Of a stretch of 21,514 bases of DNA, positions 13,176 through 21,474 are shown in pieces. The stretch covers positions 1-21,514 of the forward strand of contig UQQO01000020.1 of the NCBI GenBank assembly GCA_900543175.1. Reading direction: 5' to 3'. Every line of letters starts with the position of its first letter. The first letter of the stretch is position 1. Made by a program: the position numbers and the translations under genes. Under the pieces are notes generated by a model. That model had not been told where the DNA came from. It saw only the letters and a list, made by a program, of their open reading frames with translations, and searched no databases. The DNA is from an uncultured Fusobacterium sp. (GTDB lineage Bacteria; Fusobacteriota; Fusobacteriia; Fusobacteriales; Fusobacteriaceae).

Positions 13176-15770
13176 TTATCTTCTATATTTTATAAATTTA
13201 GATATTTGTATTATTAGTGTTGGAACAAATGCAAGTCCATATATTGTAAATAGTTCATTTGTTGTTAAAGGAACTACTTGGAAAATAGTATGGAATGCAG
13301 GTACTAATAATATTGTATTCAATAGAACAAATCCTATAACAAAAGCTATTATAGAGAATTTATTTGAAAATACTCCAAGTCCAAATACTGATGCTCCACC
13401 TCTACAATTAAATCCATGAAATAATCTTGCTAGACATAAAACACTAAATGCTATTGTACTTGCTTTTAATGCATCATTATCTTTATATCCAATATAGAAT
13501 CCTATCATAACAAATAGTGCTATTAAAATTCCTTCAAGTAAGATTTTTCCTGAAAGTTCTTTAGTTAAAATAGGTTCTTTAGGGTTACGAGGTTTCTCTG
13601 TAAGTACATCTCCATGTGATGGCTCCATTCCTATTGCTATTGCTGGTAAACTATCTGTTAATAGGTTAATAAATAATAGATGCACTGGTGCAAATATTAC
13701 TGGAAGCCCTACTAATGAAGAGTATAATACTGCTAAGATTCCAGCTGTATTTCCTGATAGTAAAAATCTTATTGAGTTTTTAATATTAGCATAGATATTT
13801 CTACCTGTTGTCACAGCTTTTACTATTGTTGAGAAGTTATCATCTGTAAGTATCATAGATGCAGCATCTTTTGATACCTCTGTTCCTGTAATTCCCATTG
13901 CAATTCCTATATCTGCTCTTTTTAAAGCTGGAGCATCATTTACTCCATCTCCTGTCATTGCACAGATCTTACCTAATCTTTGCCAAGCAGTTACTATTCT
14001 TATCTTATGCTCTGGAGATACTCTTGCATATACAGAAGTAGAAGCAACTTTTTCTAATAACTCATCATCAGAAAGTTTTTCAACATCTACACCTTCCATT
14101 ACATTGTCTCCATCTTTATAGATTCCAATCTCTTTAGCTATTGCTGTAGCTGTTATTTTGTGGTCTCCTGTTATCATAACTGGTTTAATTCCAGCAGTTA
14201 AACATTTTGCTACTGCCTCTTTAGATTCCTCTCTTGGTGGATCTATCATAGCTGTTAAACCGATAAATATAAAGTTGTCCTCATCTTCTCTTGTTATCTC
14301 TTTTTCACTTTCTAATATTTGATAAGCAAAAGTTAAAACTCTCAATCCAGTTTGAGCAAACTCCATATTAACTTTTTCAATATTCTTAATATCTTCAGAA
14401 GTTATATCTCTTACCTCTCCATTAACTAACATCTTTTTAGTTTTTGGTAGTATAGAGTCTAAAGCTCCCTTAGTAAACATCATTATTTTTCCATCTATAT
14501 TATGCACTGTACTCATAAGTTTTCTATCTGAATCAAATGGAATCTCTGAAATACGTGGATATCTATTTTTTAACTCTTTTCCAGATTGATTATAGTGGAT
14601 TTCTGAAAGATTTACTAAAGCTATCTCTGTTGGGTCTCCTATCTCACTAGTTGCATCATTACATAAGATAGCTTCTTTTATTAATAGATTTTCTCCCATT
14701 CCATTAACATTTAAATCTTTTTCATTAAACACTTCATTATTGATATAAACTTTTTTTACAGTCATCTTATTTTGTGTAAGTGTTCCTGTTTTATCTGAAC
14801 ATATTACTGATACACAACCTAATGATTCAACTGATTTTAGATTTTTAATAATTGCATTTTCCTTTGACAATTTTTGAGTTCCAATAGCTAGAACTATTGT
14901 AACTATTGAGCTTAAAGCTTCAGGAATAGCAGCAACAGCCAATGCAACTGCAAACATCAATGAATCAAGAAGTTTTACTCCGTGAAGAATATTTATTCCA
15001 AATACAAGAATACATAGTATAATTATTCCTATTGATAATTTTTTACCAAAGTTGTCCAATGAAACTTGTAATGGTGTTTGTTTCTCTTTTGTTGCCTCTA
15101 ATAAACTTGCTATCTTTCCAAGCTCTGTTTTCATTCCAGTAGTAGTTACTAAAATAACCCCTCTACCATAACTAACTAAGCTACCTGAGAACACCATATT
15201 CTTTTGATCTCCAAGTGCTAACTCATCTTTATCTATTACTGAACTTATCTTCTCTACTCCCTCTGACTCTCCAGTTAGTGAGCTTTCATTAATAAGAAGT
15301 GAGAAACTCTCTATAACTCTTCCATCTGCTGGAACAACATCCCCAGCTTCAACAAAAACAATATCTCCAGGTACTAGATATTTAGATAAAACCTCTACCT
15401 TTTCTCCATCTCTTAAAACTTTAGATTTAGGAGCAGATAGATTTTTTAAACTACTTATAGACTCTTCAGCTTTTAAGTGTTGAACTGTTCCCAATATTGC
15501 ATTGATAATTATAACAACTAAAATTACAACTGCACTTTCCACATTTCCAGAGATAATAGAGATAATTGATGCAATAATCAATATAATTACTAGAAAATCT
15601 TTAAATTGAGAGATAAAAACTTGCATTGTACTCAATTTTTTCTCTTCATTTAACTGGTTATAACCATATTTTTCAATAGCTATCTCTACTTCACCAGTTG
15701 TCAATCCAGTTTCCTTACTGTTTAACTTGCTCAGTACCTCCTCTTTTGTCATAGCAAAATAATTTTTCAT
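13176..15770 (-). CDS. P2A-type cation ATPase, probable Mn2+ (or Ca2+/Mn2+) exporter
   Basis: 864-residue P-type ATPase of the SERCA/PMR1/LMCA1 group, which pumps divalent cations out of the cytoplasm. Regions in order: N-terminal cation-ATPase domain (about 4-70), actuator loop TGES (166-169), TM4 ion motif AAIPEALSS (280-288, E284), phosphorylated D326 in CSDKTGTLT, nucleotide-binding KGA (434-436), hinge TGDGVNDAP (606-614), TM5 LSGNTAG (671-677), TM6 NLLTDSLPA (702-710) and four more helices. By sequence alone it would be called a calcium pump. A yybP-ykoY riboswitch and its terminator lie in the leader, and elsewhere this switch controls Mn2+ efflux systems including P2A pumps such as Lactococcus YoaB. 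Manganese export is therefore the better inference. AGGAGG lies five bases upstream of the ATG. Length and motifs are complete. Confidence 0.93.
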   Translation of the reverse strand: MKNYFAMTKEEVLSKLNSKETGLTTGEVEIAIEKYGYNQLNEEKKLSTMQVFISQFKDFLVIILIIASIISIISGNVESAVVILVVIIINAILGTVQHLKAEESISSLKNLSAPKSKVLRDGEKVEVLSKYLVPGDIVFVEAGDVVPADGRVIESFSLLINESSLTGESEGVEKISSVIDKDELALGDQKNMVFSGSLVSYGRGVILVTTTGMKTELGKIASLLEATKEKQTPLQVSLDNFGKKLSIGIIILCILVFGINILHGVKLLDSLMFAVALAVAAIPEALSSIVTIVLAIGTQKLSKENAIIKNLKSVESLGCVSVICSDKTGTLTQNKMTVKKVYINNEVFNEKDLNVNGMGENLLIKEAILCNDATSEIGDPTEIALVNLSEIHYNQSGKELKNRYPRISEIPFDSDRKLMSTVHNIDGKIMMFTKGALDSILPKTKKMLVNGEVRDITSEDIKNIEKVNMEFAQTGLRVLTFAYQILESEKEITREDEDNFIFIGLTAMIDPPREESKEAVAKCLTAGIKPVMITGDHKITATAIAKEIGIYKDGDNVMEGVDVEKLSDDELLEKVASTSVYARVSPEHKIRIVTAWQRLGKICAMTGDGVNDAPALKRADIGIAMGITGTEVSKDAASMILTDDNFSTIVKAVTTGRNIYANIKNSIRFLLSGNTAGILAVLYSSLVGLPVIFAPVHLLFINLLTDSLPAIAIGMEPSHGDVLTEKPRNPKEPILTKELSGKILLEGILIALFVMIGFYIGYKDNDALKASTIAFSVLCLARLFHGFNCRGGASVFGLGVFSNKFSIIAFVIGFVLLNTILLVPAFHTIFQVVPLTTNELFTIYGLAFVPTLIIQISKFIKYRR

Positions 15771-15836
15771 AAAATCCTCCTATTGTGTATAATATTTATT
15801 ATTCTAAATGTTTTTACTTTTCTTTTAAATTTAGAT

Positions 15837-15888
15837 AAAAAAAAGACTTCTGATATAGAGATTATAAAAACTCTATATCAAAAGTCTT
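15837..15888 (-). terminator. Riboswitch-controlled terminator in the ATPase leader
   Basis: AAGACTTCTGATATAGAG (15843-15860) pairs with CTCTATATCAAAAGTCTT (15871-15888) over 18 bp with one G-U pair, loop of ten, then eight U on the minus strand. Its upstream arm contains the 3' strand of riboswitch helix P1 (15875-15884). The two structures exclude each other. Ligand binding, which stabilises P1, should let transcription continue. Confidence 0.9.
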
Positions 15889-15972
15889 GTTACCATTCAG
15901 GTATATAGTACCAGAGAGCCCGTGGCTTCGTGATGTTGATACTATAATTTTTAACTACTCCCTTTTAATATA
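15875..15972 (-). ncRNA. yybP-ykoY manganese riboswitch
   Basis: Read on the minus strand, the leader starts with helix P1 (ATATTAAAAG, 15971-15962), then GGGAGTAG in the AAAGGGGAGUAG position of the family. Next come TATCAACAT (around 15933-15941) at the CAACAU element, a GC-rich arm with CCACGGGCTCTCTGG, a small hairpin GGTA/TACC, and the closing segment GGTAACAAGACTTTT, which matches the family's GCAAGACCUUU. P1 closes with CTTTTGATAT (15884-15875). These conserved blocks, their order, the expression platform and the downstream cation ATPase agree with an Mn2+-responsive 'on' switch. The transcript is expected to begin at about 15971, i.e. directly at P1. Confidence 0.88.
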
Positions 15973-16006
15973 TTGATATAATATATTAAAAAATAACTTT
16001 TGTCAA
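15965..16006 (-). promoter_or_regulatory. Promoter of riboswitch-ATPase unit with overlapping 25-bp palindrome
   Basis: TTGACA (16001-16006), 17-bp spacer, TATTAT (15978-15983) on the minus strand, 17 bp past the pyrE stop. A perfect palindrome TTAATATATT-5-AATATATTAA (15965-15989) covers the -10 box and the transcript start. It is not followed by a U run, so it is not a terminator, and could be an operator. No clear terminator for the pyr operon was found between pyrE and this promoter. Read-through into the riboswitch is possible. Confidence 0.72.
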
Positions 16007-16022
16007 TAAAAATTAAAAAATT

Positions 16023-16646
16023 TTATCTTCCCCAAGTATCTGTATTTTTATTCCAAGATGATGCTATTTCAGCTTCCTCTTCAGTAAGGTATTTTTCCTC
16101 TCTTGCAAGTTCGATTAATGCAGTAAAGTTAGATAGAGATTCCCAAGGAATGTTGTTTGCTGCAAAGTTTTTAAATGCTTTATCAAATTCATAAGAGAAT
16201 ATAGAAACTACTTCTACAGATGCAGCTCCTTCATTTCTAGCAGCTTCAACAGCTTTTATTGAGCTTCCTCCTGTTGAAATAAGATCTTCTATAACGATTA
16301 CTCTTTTTCCAGCAAAATCTGCTCCTTCAATTTGTCTTCCAGCTCCATGATCTTTCTTTTCTCCTCTGATGTAACTCATAGGTTTGTTCATTTCAGCAGC
16401 TATAAATGCAGCCCAAGGGATTCCTGCTGTTGCAGTTCCTGCTACTACGTCAAATTCTTTTTCAGAAAGTTTTTTAACAAAAGCATCTACAACAACTTTT
16501 CTTTCTGCTGGATATCCTATCATTTTTCTATTGTCACAATATATTGGACTTTTAATTCCTGATACAAATGTAAATGGTTCTTTTACGTTTAATCTAACTG
16601 CTCCTGTTCCTAATAATGATTTTGCGATATCTTTCTCTCTACTCAT
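16023..16646 (-). CDS. pyrE: Orotate phosphoribosyltransferase
   Basis: Joins orotate to PRPP to give OMP, the fifth step of UMP synthesis, in the cytoplasm. 207 residues, a usual length. The PRPP-binding motif VIVIEDLISTGGSS spans 116-128, with the acidic pair E120/D121. The flexible catalytic loop RGEKKDHGAGR (94-104) carries the conserved lysines and histidine. FVSGIKSPIYCDNR (27-40) is the orotate-side signature. Its ATG lies inside the last codons of pyrC (8-base overlap), so the two are translationally coupled. GGGAGGG in the end of pyrC is the only nearby purine-rich site. It is the last gene of the operon. Confidence 0.95.
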   Translation of the reverse strand: MSREKDIAKSLLGTGAVRLNVKEPFTFVSGIKSPIYCDNRKMIGYPAERKVVVDAFVKKLSEKEFDVVAGTATAGIPWAAFIAAEMNKPMSYIRGEKKDHGAGRQIEGADFAGKRVIVIEDLISTGGSSIKAVEAARNEGAASVEVVSIFSYEFDKAFKNFAANNIPWESLSNFTALIELAREEKYLTEEEAEIASSWNKNTDTWGR

Positions 16647-17856
16647 AATATTTTACTTCCCTCCCGTGTATTCCATTAAAATTACCTTTATTATATACTA
16701 TCTCTCCTCTTAGGATAGTTGTAAGTACTCTTCCACCTCTGTTACAATTTTCAAAAGGTGTCCAATTAGCTTTTGTTATAACCTTATCATCTTTTATTGG
16801 AGAGTTATCATTTGTATCAACAATAACTAAGTCTCCATCATATCCAACTGCTATATTCCCTTTATTTTTTATTTTAAAGATTTTAGCTGGATTTTTACAC
16901 ATAACTTCTATCAATCTTTCAAAAGTTATTCTATTTTCCTTTACTCCATTTAACATCATTTCCAATGAGTTTTCTACACTTGGAACTCCATATGTTAATT
17001 TAGCTAGTTTCTCTTCTATTAAATGAGGAGCATGATCTGTTCCTATACTATCTAATGTTCCATCTGCTAATGCTTTCCATAGAGCTTCATTATCTGATTT
17101 CTCCTTTAATTCAGGCTTCATTCTTAAAAGCATCTTACTTCTCTCAGTGGCATTTACATCATCAACATTTAAGAATAGATGGTGTGGCGTTACCTCTCCA
17201 AAAACCTTTACTCCTTCAGCTTTTGCTTGTTTTAAAAGCTCAATCTCACTAGCTTTAGAAAGATGGCATAGATAAAGCTCTTTATCATATTTTTTGCAAA
17301 ATTCAATAGCTTTTTCTACCATTCCCTCTTCAGCATGAACAGAGATTATTTTTGATTCTCTAAAGATATTTTCAACAACTTTTTCATTTTCTATAAGCAT
17401 ATCTCCAGTTGACATATTTAAGAAAATTTTTGTTGAGGCTACTTTATCTAAAACTTTCTTTATCTCTTCACTATTATCTTTTTTACTTCCACCAAAATGG
17501 AATCCATAATCCACATATGATCTTCCAACCATCATATCTTTCTTATCCATTAAAGCTTTCTCTGTAACTGTTACAGGAATAGTATTTGGCATATCTATAA
17601 AAGTAGTTACTCCACCTCTTGCACATGCCTTACTTCCACTTGTAAAGTCCTCTTTATGAGTAAGCCCAGGATCTCTCATATGTGTGTGAACATCGATTAT
17701 TCCAGGAAGAACATAGTTAGATTGTGCATCAACTATCTCATGCCCTTCTGCTTGAATATTTTCATCTATTTTTGTAATAACTCCATCTTCTATAAGAATA
17801 TCTCTTATGATCTCTTGATTATTCTCTACTACTAGTTTACAATTTTTAACTAGCAT
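16639..17856 (-). CDS. pyrC: Dihydroorotase
   Basis: Closes carbamoyl-aspartate to dihydroorotate, the third step of the pathway. It is a metal-dependent amidohydrolase of 405 residues, the length of class I (PyrC/AllB-like) enzymes. Metal ligands and substrate residues are visible: H57 and H59 in DVHTHMRDPG with R61, N91 in DMPNTIPVT, H174 in SVHAEEG, H198 in LCHLS, and the catalytic D274 in GTDHAPH. The C-terminal segment VGYDGDLVIVD followed by TPFENC and GRVLTTILRG is the amidohydrolase beta-sandwich return. It overlaps pyrF by seven bases and pyrE by eight. Confidence 0.95.
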   Translation of the reverse strand: MLVKNCKLVVENNQEIIRDILIEDGVITKIDENIQAEGHEIVDAQSNYVLPGIIDVHTHMRDPGLTHKEDFTSGSKACARGGVTTFIDMPNTIPVTVTEKALMDKKDMMVGRSYVDYGFHFGGSKKDNSEEIKKVLDKVASTKIFLNMSTGDMLIENEKVVENIFRESKIISVHAEEGMVEKAIEFCKKYDKELYLCHLSKASEIELLKQAKAEGVKVFGEVTPHHLFLNVDDVNATERSKMLLRMKPELKEKSDNEALWKALADGTLDSIGTDHAPHLIEEKLAKLTYGVPSVENSLEMMLNGVKENRITFERLIEVMCKNPAKIFKIKNKGNIAVGYDGDLVIVDTNDNSPIKDDKVITKANWTPFENCNRGGRVLTTILRGEIVYNKGNFNGIHGREVKYYE

Positions 17857-18578
17857 AATCCTGCCTCTTTCATTCCTTCTTCAATCTCTTGAGCTACTAA
17901 TTTAGCTGCATTTGCAGGATCTTCATTTTTAGTTATAGGTCTTCCTACTACTAAGAAATCACATCCATTCATTATAGCATCTTTTGGAGTCATTATTCTT
18001 TCTTGGTCATTTGTTGCTGACCATCTTGGTCTTACACCTGGACATACAGTTTTAAAGTTAGCCCCACAAGCTTCTTTTATTAATTTTGCTTCCCATGGAG
18101 AACATACTACTCCATCAAGTCCAGCTTCTTTTCCTAATTTTGCCCAGTTTAGAGCTAAATCTGATAGTGATAGTGTAGATTTAAATGTTTCCTCTACATC
18201 TGCAGCTGATAAGCTTGTAAGTACAGTAACTCCAATTACTACGTTATTTGGATTTACTTTTTTAACTTCTTCAACTACTTTAGACATCATTTTTCTTCCA
18301 CCACTAGCATGTACGTTAAACATAAATACATCTTGTTTAGCAGCAAAAACTGATGCCATTGCTGTTGTATTTGGAATATCGTGGAATTTTAAATCAAGGA
18401 ATATTTTTTTACCTTTACTTCTTAAATATTCAATCATTTCCCCTTTTGAGTTAAGGAAAAGTTCTAGTCCAACTTTATAGAAAGTAGCTCCATCACCAAT
18501 TTTTTCTACTAACTCTTTTGCTGCTTCCATTGTAGGAAAATCTAAAGCGATTATCATTCTATCTTTTGCATTTATCAT
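17850..18578 (-). CDS. pyrF: Orotidine 5'-phosphate decarboxylase
   Basis: Decarboxylates OMP to UMP, the last step. 242 residues forming a single TIM barrel. The active-site lysine-aspartate tetrad motif LDLKFHDIPNT occupies 61-71, with D62, K64 and D67. The first-strand aspartate is in IIALDFPT (9-16), and the phosphate end has PGVRPR and VGRPIT. The start at 18578 follows AGGAGG by eight bases. It lies 27 bp behind pyrD and overlaps pyrC at its end. Confidence 0.95.
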   Translation of the reverse strand: MINAKDRMIIALDFPTMEAAKELVEKIGDGATFYKVGLELFLNSKGEMIEYLRSKGKKIFLDLKFHDIPNTTAMASVFAAKQDVFMFNVHASGGRKMMSKVVEEVKKVNPNNVVIGVTVLTSLSAADVEETFKSTLSLSDLALNWAKLGKEAGLDGVVCSPWEAKLIKEACGANFKTVCPGVRPRWSATNDQERIMTPKDAIMNGCDFLVVGRPITKNEDPANAAKLVAQEIEEGMKEAGLC

Positions 18579-18605
18579 TTCTCTTTCCTCCTAAATTTTT
18601 CTATA

Positions 18606-19526
18606 TTATTGTCTATGTGCTATTCCAACTAGTTCACTAATATTTTCAATTCCATTTTCTTCACAATATTTTTGTAATCCCTCTGCTACTTCTACTGGTA
18701 ACATTGGATTTGAGAAGATTCCTGTTCCTAGTGATACCATTGAAGCTCCTGCCATTATAAATTCAAGAGCATCTTCAACACTTGAGATTCCTCCCATTCC
18801 AATAATAGGAATATTTACTGCTTTATATACTTGATACACCATTCTTACTGCAACTGGTTTTACAGCTGGTCCAGAAAATCCTCCAAATGTATTTCCTAAT
18901 AGAGGTTTTTTAGTTTTAAGATCAATTACCATTCCTAAAAGTGTATTGATAAGTGATACTGCATCTGCTCCATTCTCTTCTACTATTTTTGCTATTCCAG
19001 CTATATCTGTTACGTTTGGAGAAAGTTTTACTACTAGAGGTTTTGTAGTAACTTTTCTTACCTCTCTTGTAACTCTTGCAGCAACTTCTGGATTAGCTCC
19101 AAATGCCATTCCTCCATCTTTTACATTTGGACAAGAGATATTTAATTCAAGTATAGCTATCTCTTTTATCTTATCAGCTCTTTTAGCTATCTCTACATAC
19201 TCGTCAACTGTTTTTCCATTGATATTAGCTATTATATTTGTTGTTATTCCAGCAGCTTTCATCTCTGGTAAAATATGGCTTTCAAAATATTCTATTCCTG
19301 GATTTTCTAATCCTACACAGTTTAACATTCCTGCTGGAGTTTCAGCTATTCTTGTCCCATAGTTTCCATCTCTAGCTTCTAATGTTAATCCTTTTATTCC
19401 AATTCCTCCTAATATGTTAGGATCAAAGTAATCTCTATACTCAAGTCCAAATCCAAAGCACCCTGAAGATGTAACTATTGGATTTTTAAAATCTACTCCT
19501 AAAAATTTAGTTTGTAATCTATTCAT
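18606..19526 (-). CDS. pyrD: Dihydroorotate dehydrogenase 1B, catalytic subunit
   Basis: FMN enzyme that oxidises dihydroorotate to orotate. In type 1B it forms a heterotetramer with PyrK and hands electrons to NAD+. 306 residues. Signatures: NPIVTSSGCFGFG (15-27), K45 in GIKGLT, N70-ish loop TPAGMLNCVGLENPG, and the active-site cysteine C132 in LNISCPNVKDGG. The cysteine marks the cytosolic class 1 rather than the quinone-linked class 2, which has serine. VVKLSPN and GMGGISS are FMN contacts. The neighbouring pyrK confirms the 1B type. Confidence 0.95.
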   Translation of the reverse strand: MNRLQTKFLGVDFKNPIVTSSGCFGFGLEYRDYFDPNILGGIGIKGLTLEARDGNYGTRIAETPAGMLNCVGLENPGIEYFESHILPEMKAAGITTNIIANINGKTVDEYVEIAKRADKIKEIAILELNISCPNVKDGGMAFGANPEVAARVTREVRKVTTKPLVVKLSPNVTDIAGIAKIVEENGADAVSLINTLLGMVIDLKTKKPLLGNTFGGFSGPAVKPVAVRMVYQVYKAVNIPIIGMGGISSVEDALEFIMAGASMVSLGTGIFSNPMLPVEVAEGLQKYCEENGIENISELVGIAHRQ

Positions 19527-19549
19527 TTTCTTCCTCCAAAATCCTCTAA

Positions 19550-20353
19550 TTAATTACCACAACAAGTTTCTGTTTTTTCAACTGGATCTAAATCAACTAT
19601 TGTTTCAGCTTTAAATACTGGTCCATCATGACATACTTTTTTCATTCCAACTTTAGTTTTAATTGAGCATCCTACACAAGCTTTTACTCCACATGCCATT
19701 CTTTCCTCTAGTGAAACTTCACACTCTGTATTGTATTTATCTGAAGTTTTTGCAACAGCTTCCATCATTTTATGAGGTCCACAAGTGAACACCATATCAA
19801 ATTTTTTGTTTTGCATTAACTCTTCCATTTTAACTATAACATTTCCCTTTGTTCCAGCACTTCCATCATCAGTTGTTACATGAAGTTCTACATCATCTAA
19901 ATTGAAGTTTGAAAGAATCTCTACTGCTTCAGCATTTCTTCCTCCAGCTATAAAAGTAACTTTGTTATTTTTCTTTAGAACTTCTATTAATAGTTTCATT
20001 GGAGCCATTCCCATTCCTCCACCAACTACCATAAGTTCTTTCCCTTCCATATCAGTAGAGAATCCATGTCCTAAAGGTCCTTGAATATTTATTATTTCCC
20101 CAGCTTTCATTTGAGCAAACTCTTTTGTTCCTCCACCTTTTACTTCATAATAGAACTCTAACTCTTTTTTCTCTTTATCTGCATAGTGTAAGCTTATAGG
20201 TCTTCTTAATGTATAGATTCTATTTTCACATTTTAACATGAAAAATTGTCCAGCTTTTGATGCCTCTACAGCTTTTTCTGATTTCAATCTCATTAAATAA
20301 TTTTGTCCTGCAATATGTTTATTTTCTAAAATTAAACAATCTTCTAAAAACAT
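19550..20353 (-). CDS. pyrK: Dihydroorotate dehydrogenase 1B, electron transfer subunit
   Basis: FAD and [2Fe-2S] subunit that passes electrons from PyrD to NAD+. 267 residues. FAD-binding YTLRRPISLH (47-56), NAD-binding VVGGGMGMAP (109-118), and the iron-sulfur ligands C221, C226, C229 and C241 in the pattern CGxxxCxxC-11-C. TCGPHKMM (190-197) is the nicotinamide-side motif. A CCGN tail at the end carries two more cysteines of no known role. The start has a TAGGAGG-type site seven bases upstream. It sits 28 bp behind pyrB and 23 bp before pyrD. Confidence 0.94.
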   Translation of the reverse strand: MFLEDCLILENKHIAGQNYLMRLKSEKAVEASKAGQFFMLKCENRIYTLRRPISLHYADKEKKELEFYYEVKGGGTKEFAQMKAGEIINIQGPLGHGFSTDMEGKELMVVGGGMGMAPMKLLIEVLKKNNKVTFIAGGRNAEAVEILSNFNLDDVELHVTTDDGSAGTKGNVIVKMEELMQNKKFDMVFTCGPHKMMEAVAKTSDKYNTECEVSLEERMACGVKACVGCSIKTKVGMKKVCHDGPVFKAETIVDLDPVEKTETCCGN

Positions 20354-20381
20354 TTTTCCTCCTAGTGTTTTATATATAAAA

Positions 20382-21445
20382 TTATTTTATCTCTTTTCCA
20401 CAGTAGTAGCAGAATTTTCCATACTCTTTAACTATTACTTTATTCTTTGTTATTTCAGAGTTTGTTACACATTTAGGGTTTGAACAAACTGATTTTTCAT
20501 TTTCCACTACATTTTCCTCTTCCTTAGTAACAGTCTTTGATTCCTTTGCTCCTAGAGCTAAAGCATACATAGCTTGTCTTACTGGAACTCCATTAGCTGC
20601 TTGTTTAAAGTAAAGTGCATGTTTTGTATCATCTAAATCAACATCTATCTCATCAACTCTTGGAAGTGGATGAAGTACTATCATATGATCTTGACATTTT
20701 CCTACTATTGTATCCTTTGAAATATTGTAAACCCCTTTTACTTTTTCATAGTCATCAAGATTTTCAAATCTTTCCTTTTGAATTCTTGTCATATATAATA
20801 CATCTATCTCTTTTAAAATTGGTTCATACTCTGAGCAAAGATGATATTTCATTCCCTTTTCATCTAGTTCTTTTGTAATATATTCTGGAATTTGAATTAG
20901 ATCTGGAGCTACAAAGTAAAATTCTCCATTGAACATTTCTAAAGCTTTAGTGAGTGAGTGAACTGTTCTTCCATATTTCAGATCCCCAACAAAGGCAATT
21001 TTTACCCCTTCAATTTTTCCTAACTCTTGTCTTATTGTAAATAGATCTAATAGAGTTTGGCTTGGATGTTCATTTGCTCCATCTCCAGCATTGATTACTG
21101 GATTTTTAGAGATTTCAGCAGCAAATTTTGGTCCACCTTCAATATTATGTCTCATTACAATTACATCTGAATAAGCTTCTACCATTTTTACTGTATCTCT
21201 TAATGATTCCCCTTTAGTTACAGAAGTTGCTCCTGGTGAATCAAATCCTAATACTTTTCCGCCTATTCTCATAGCTGCTGATGTAAATGAAAGTCTTGTT
21301 CTAGTTGATGGTTCAAAGAAAAGAGTTGCTGCTATCTTCTTATCTATTAACTCTGGTTGAGGATTTTTAGAAAGCTCTTCTGCTAAATCTAATACTTCTA
21401 AAATCTCCTCTTAGTCATATCTTTTATTCCTATAAAATCTTTCAT
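20382..21445 (-). pseudogene. pyrB: Aspartate carbamoyltransferase with PyrI-type zinc tail, frameshifted near codon 12
   Basis: Aspartate carbamoyltransferase makes carbamoyl-aspartate, the committed step. True start: ATG at 21445, with AGGAGG eight bases upstream, reading MKDFIGIKDMTK and then a stop. One base is missing near 21410-21412. Adding it restores EEILEVLDLAEELSKNPQP and the carbamoyl-phosphate loop FFEPSTRTRLSFTSAAMRIGG, which joins the long open frame. The restored protein has 354 residues. The rest is intact: DGANEHPSQTLLDLFT, the HPLPRVDEID loop and the FKQA segment. After the catalytic chain comes a linker, then CSNPKC...CYYC, the four-cysteine zinc ribbon of PyrI without its nucleotide-binding domain. 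The open frame from the internal ATG at 21272 lacks the STRTR loop and could not be active. Real mutation or a base-calling error: undecided. Confidence 0.88.
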
Positions 21446-21474
21446 AAAACTATCCTCCTAAAATTAAAATTTAT

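Noticed and set aside
16384..16713. Plus-strand frame opposite pyrE
   Set aside because: It is antisense to a clear enzyme gene with full motifs, and has no ribosome-binding site and no domain.
18946..19362. Plus-strand 138-aa frame opposite pyrD
   Set aside because: It is a shadow of the pyrD reading frame: hydrophobic and low-complexity, with no start signals.
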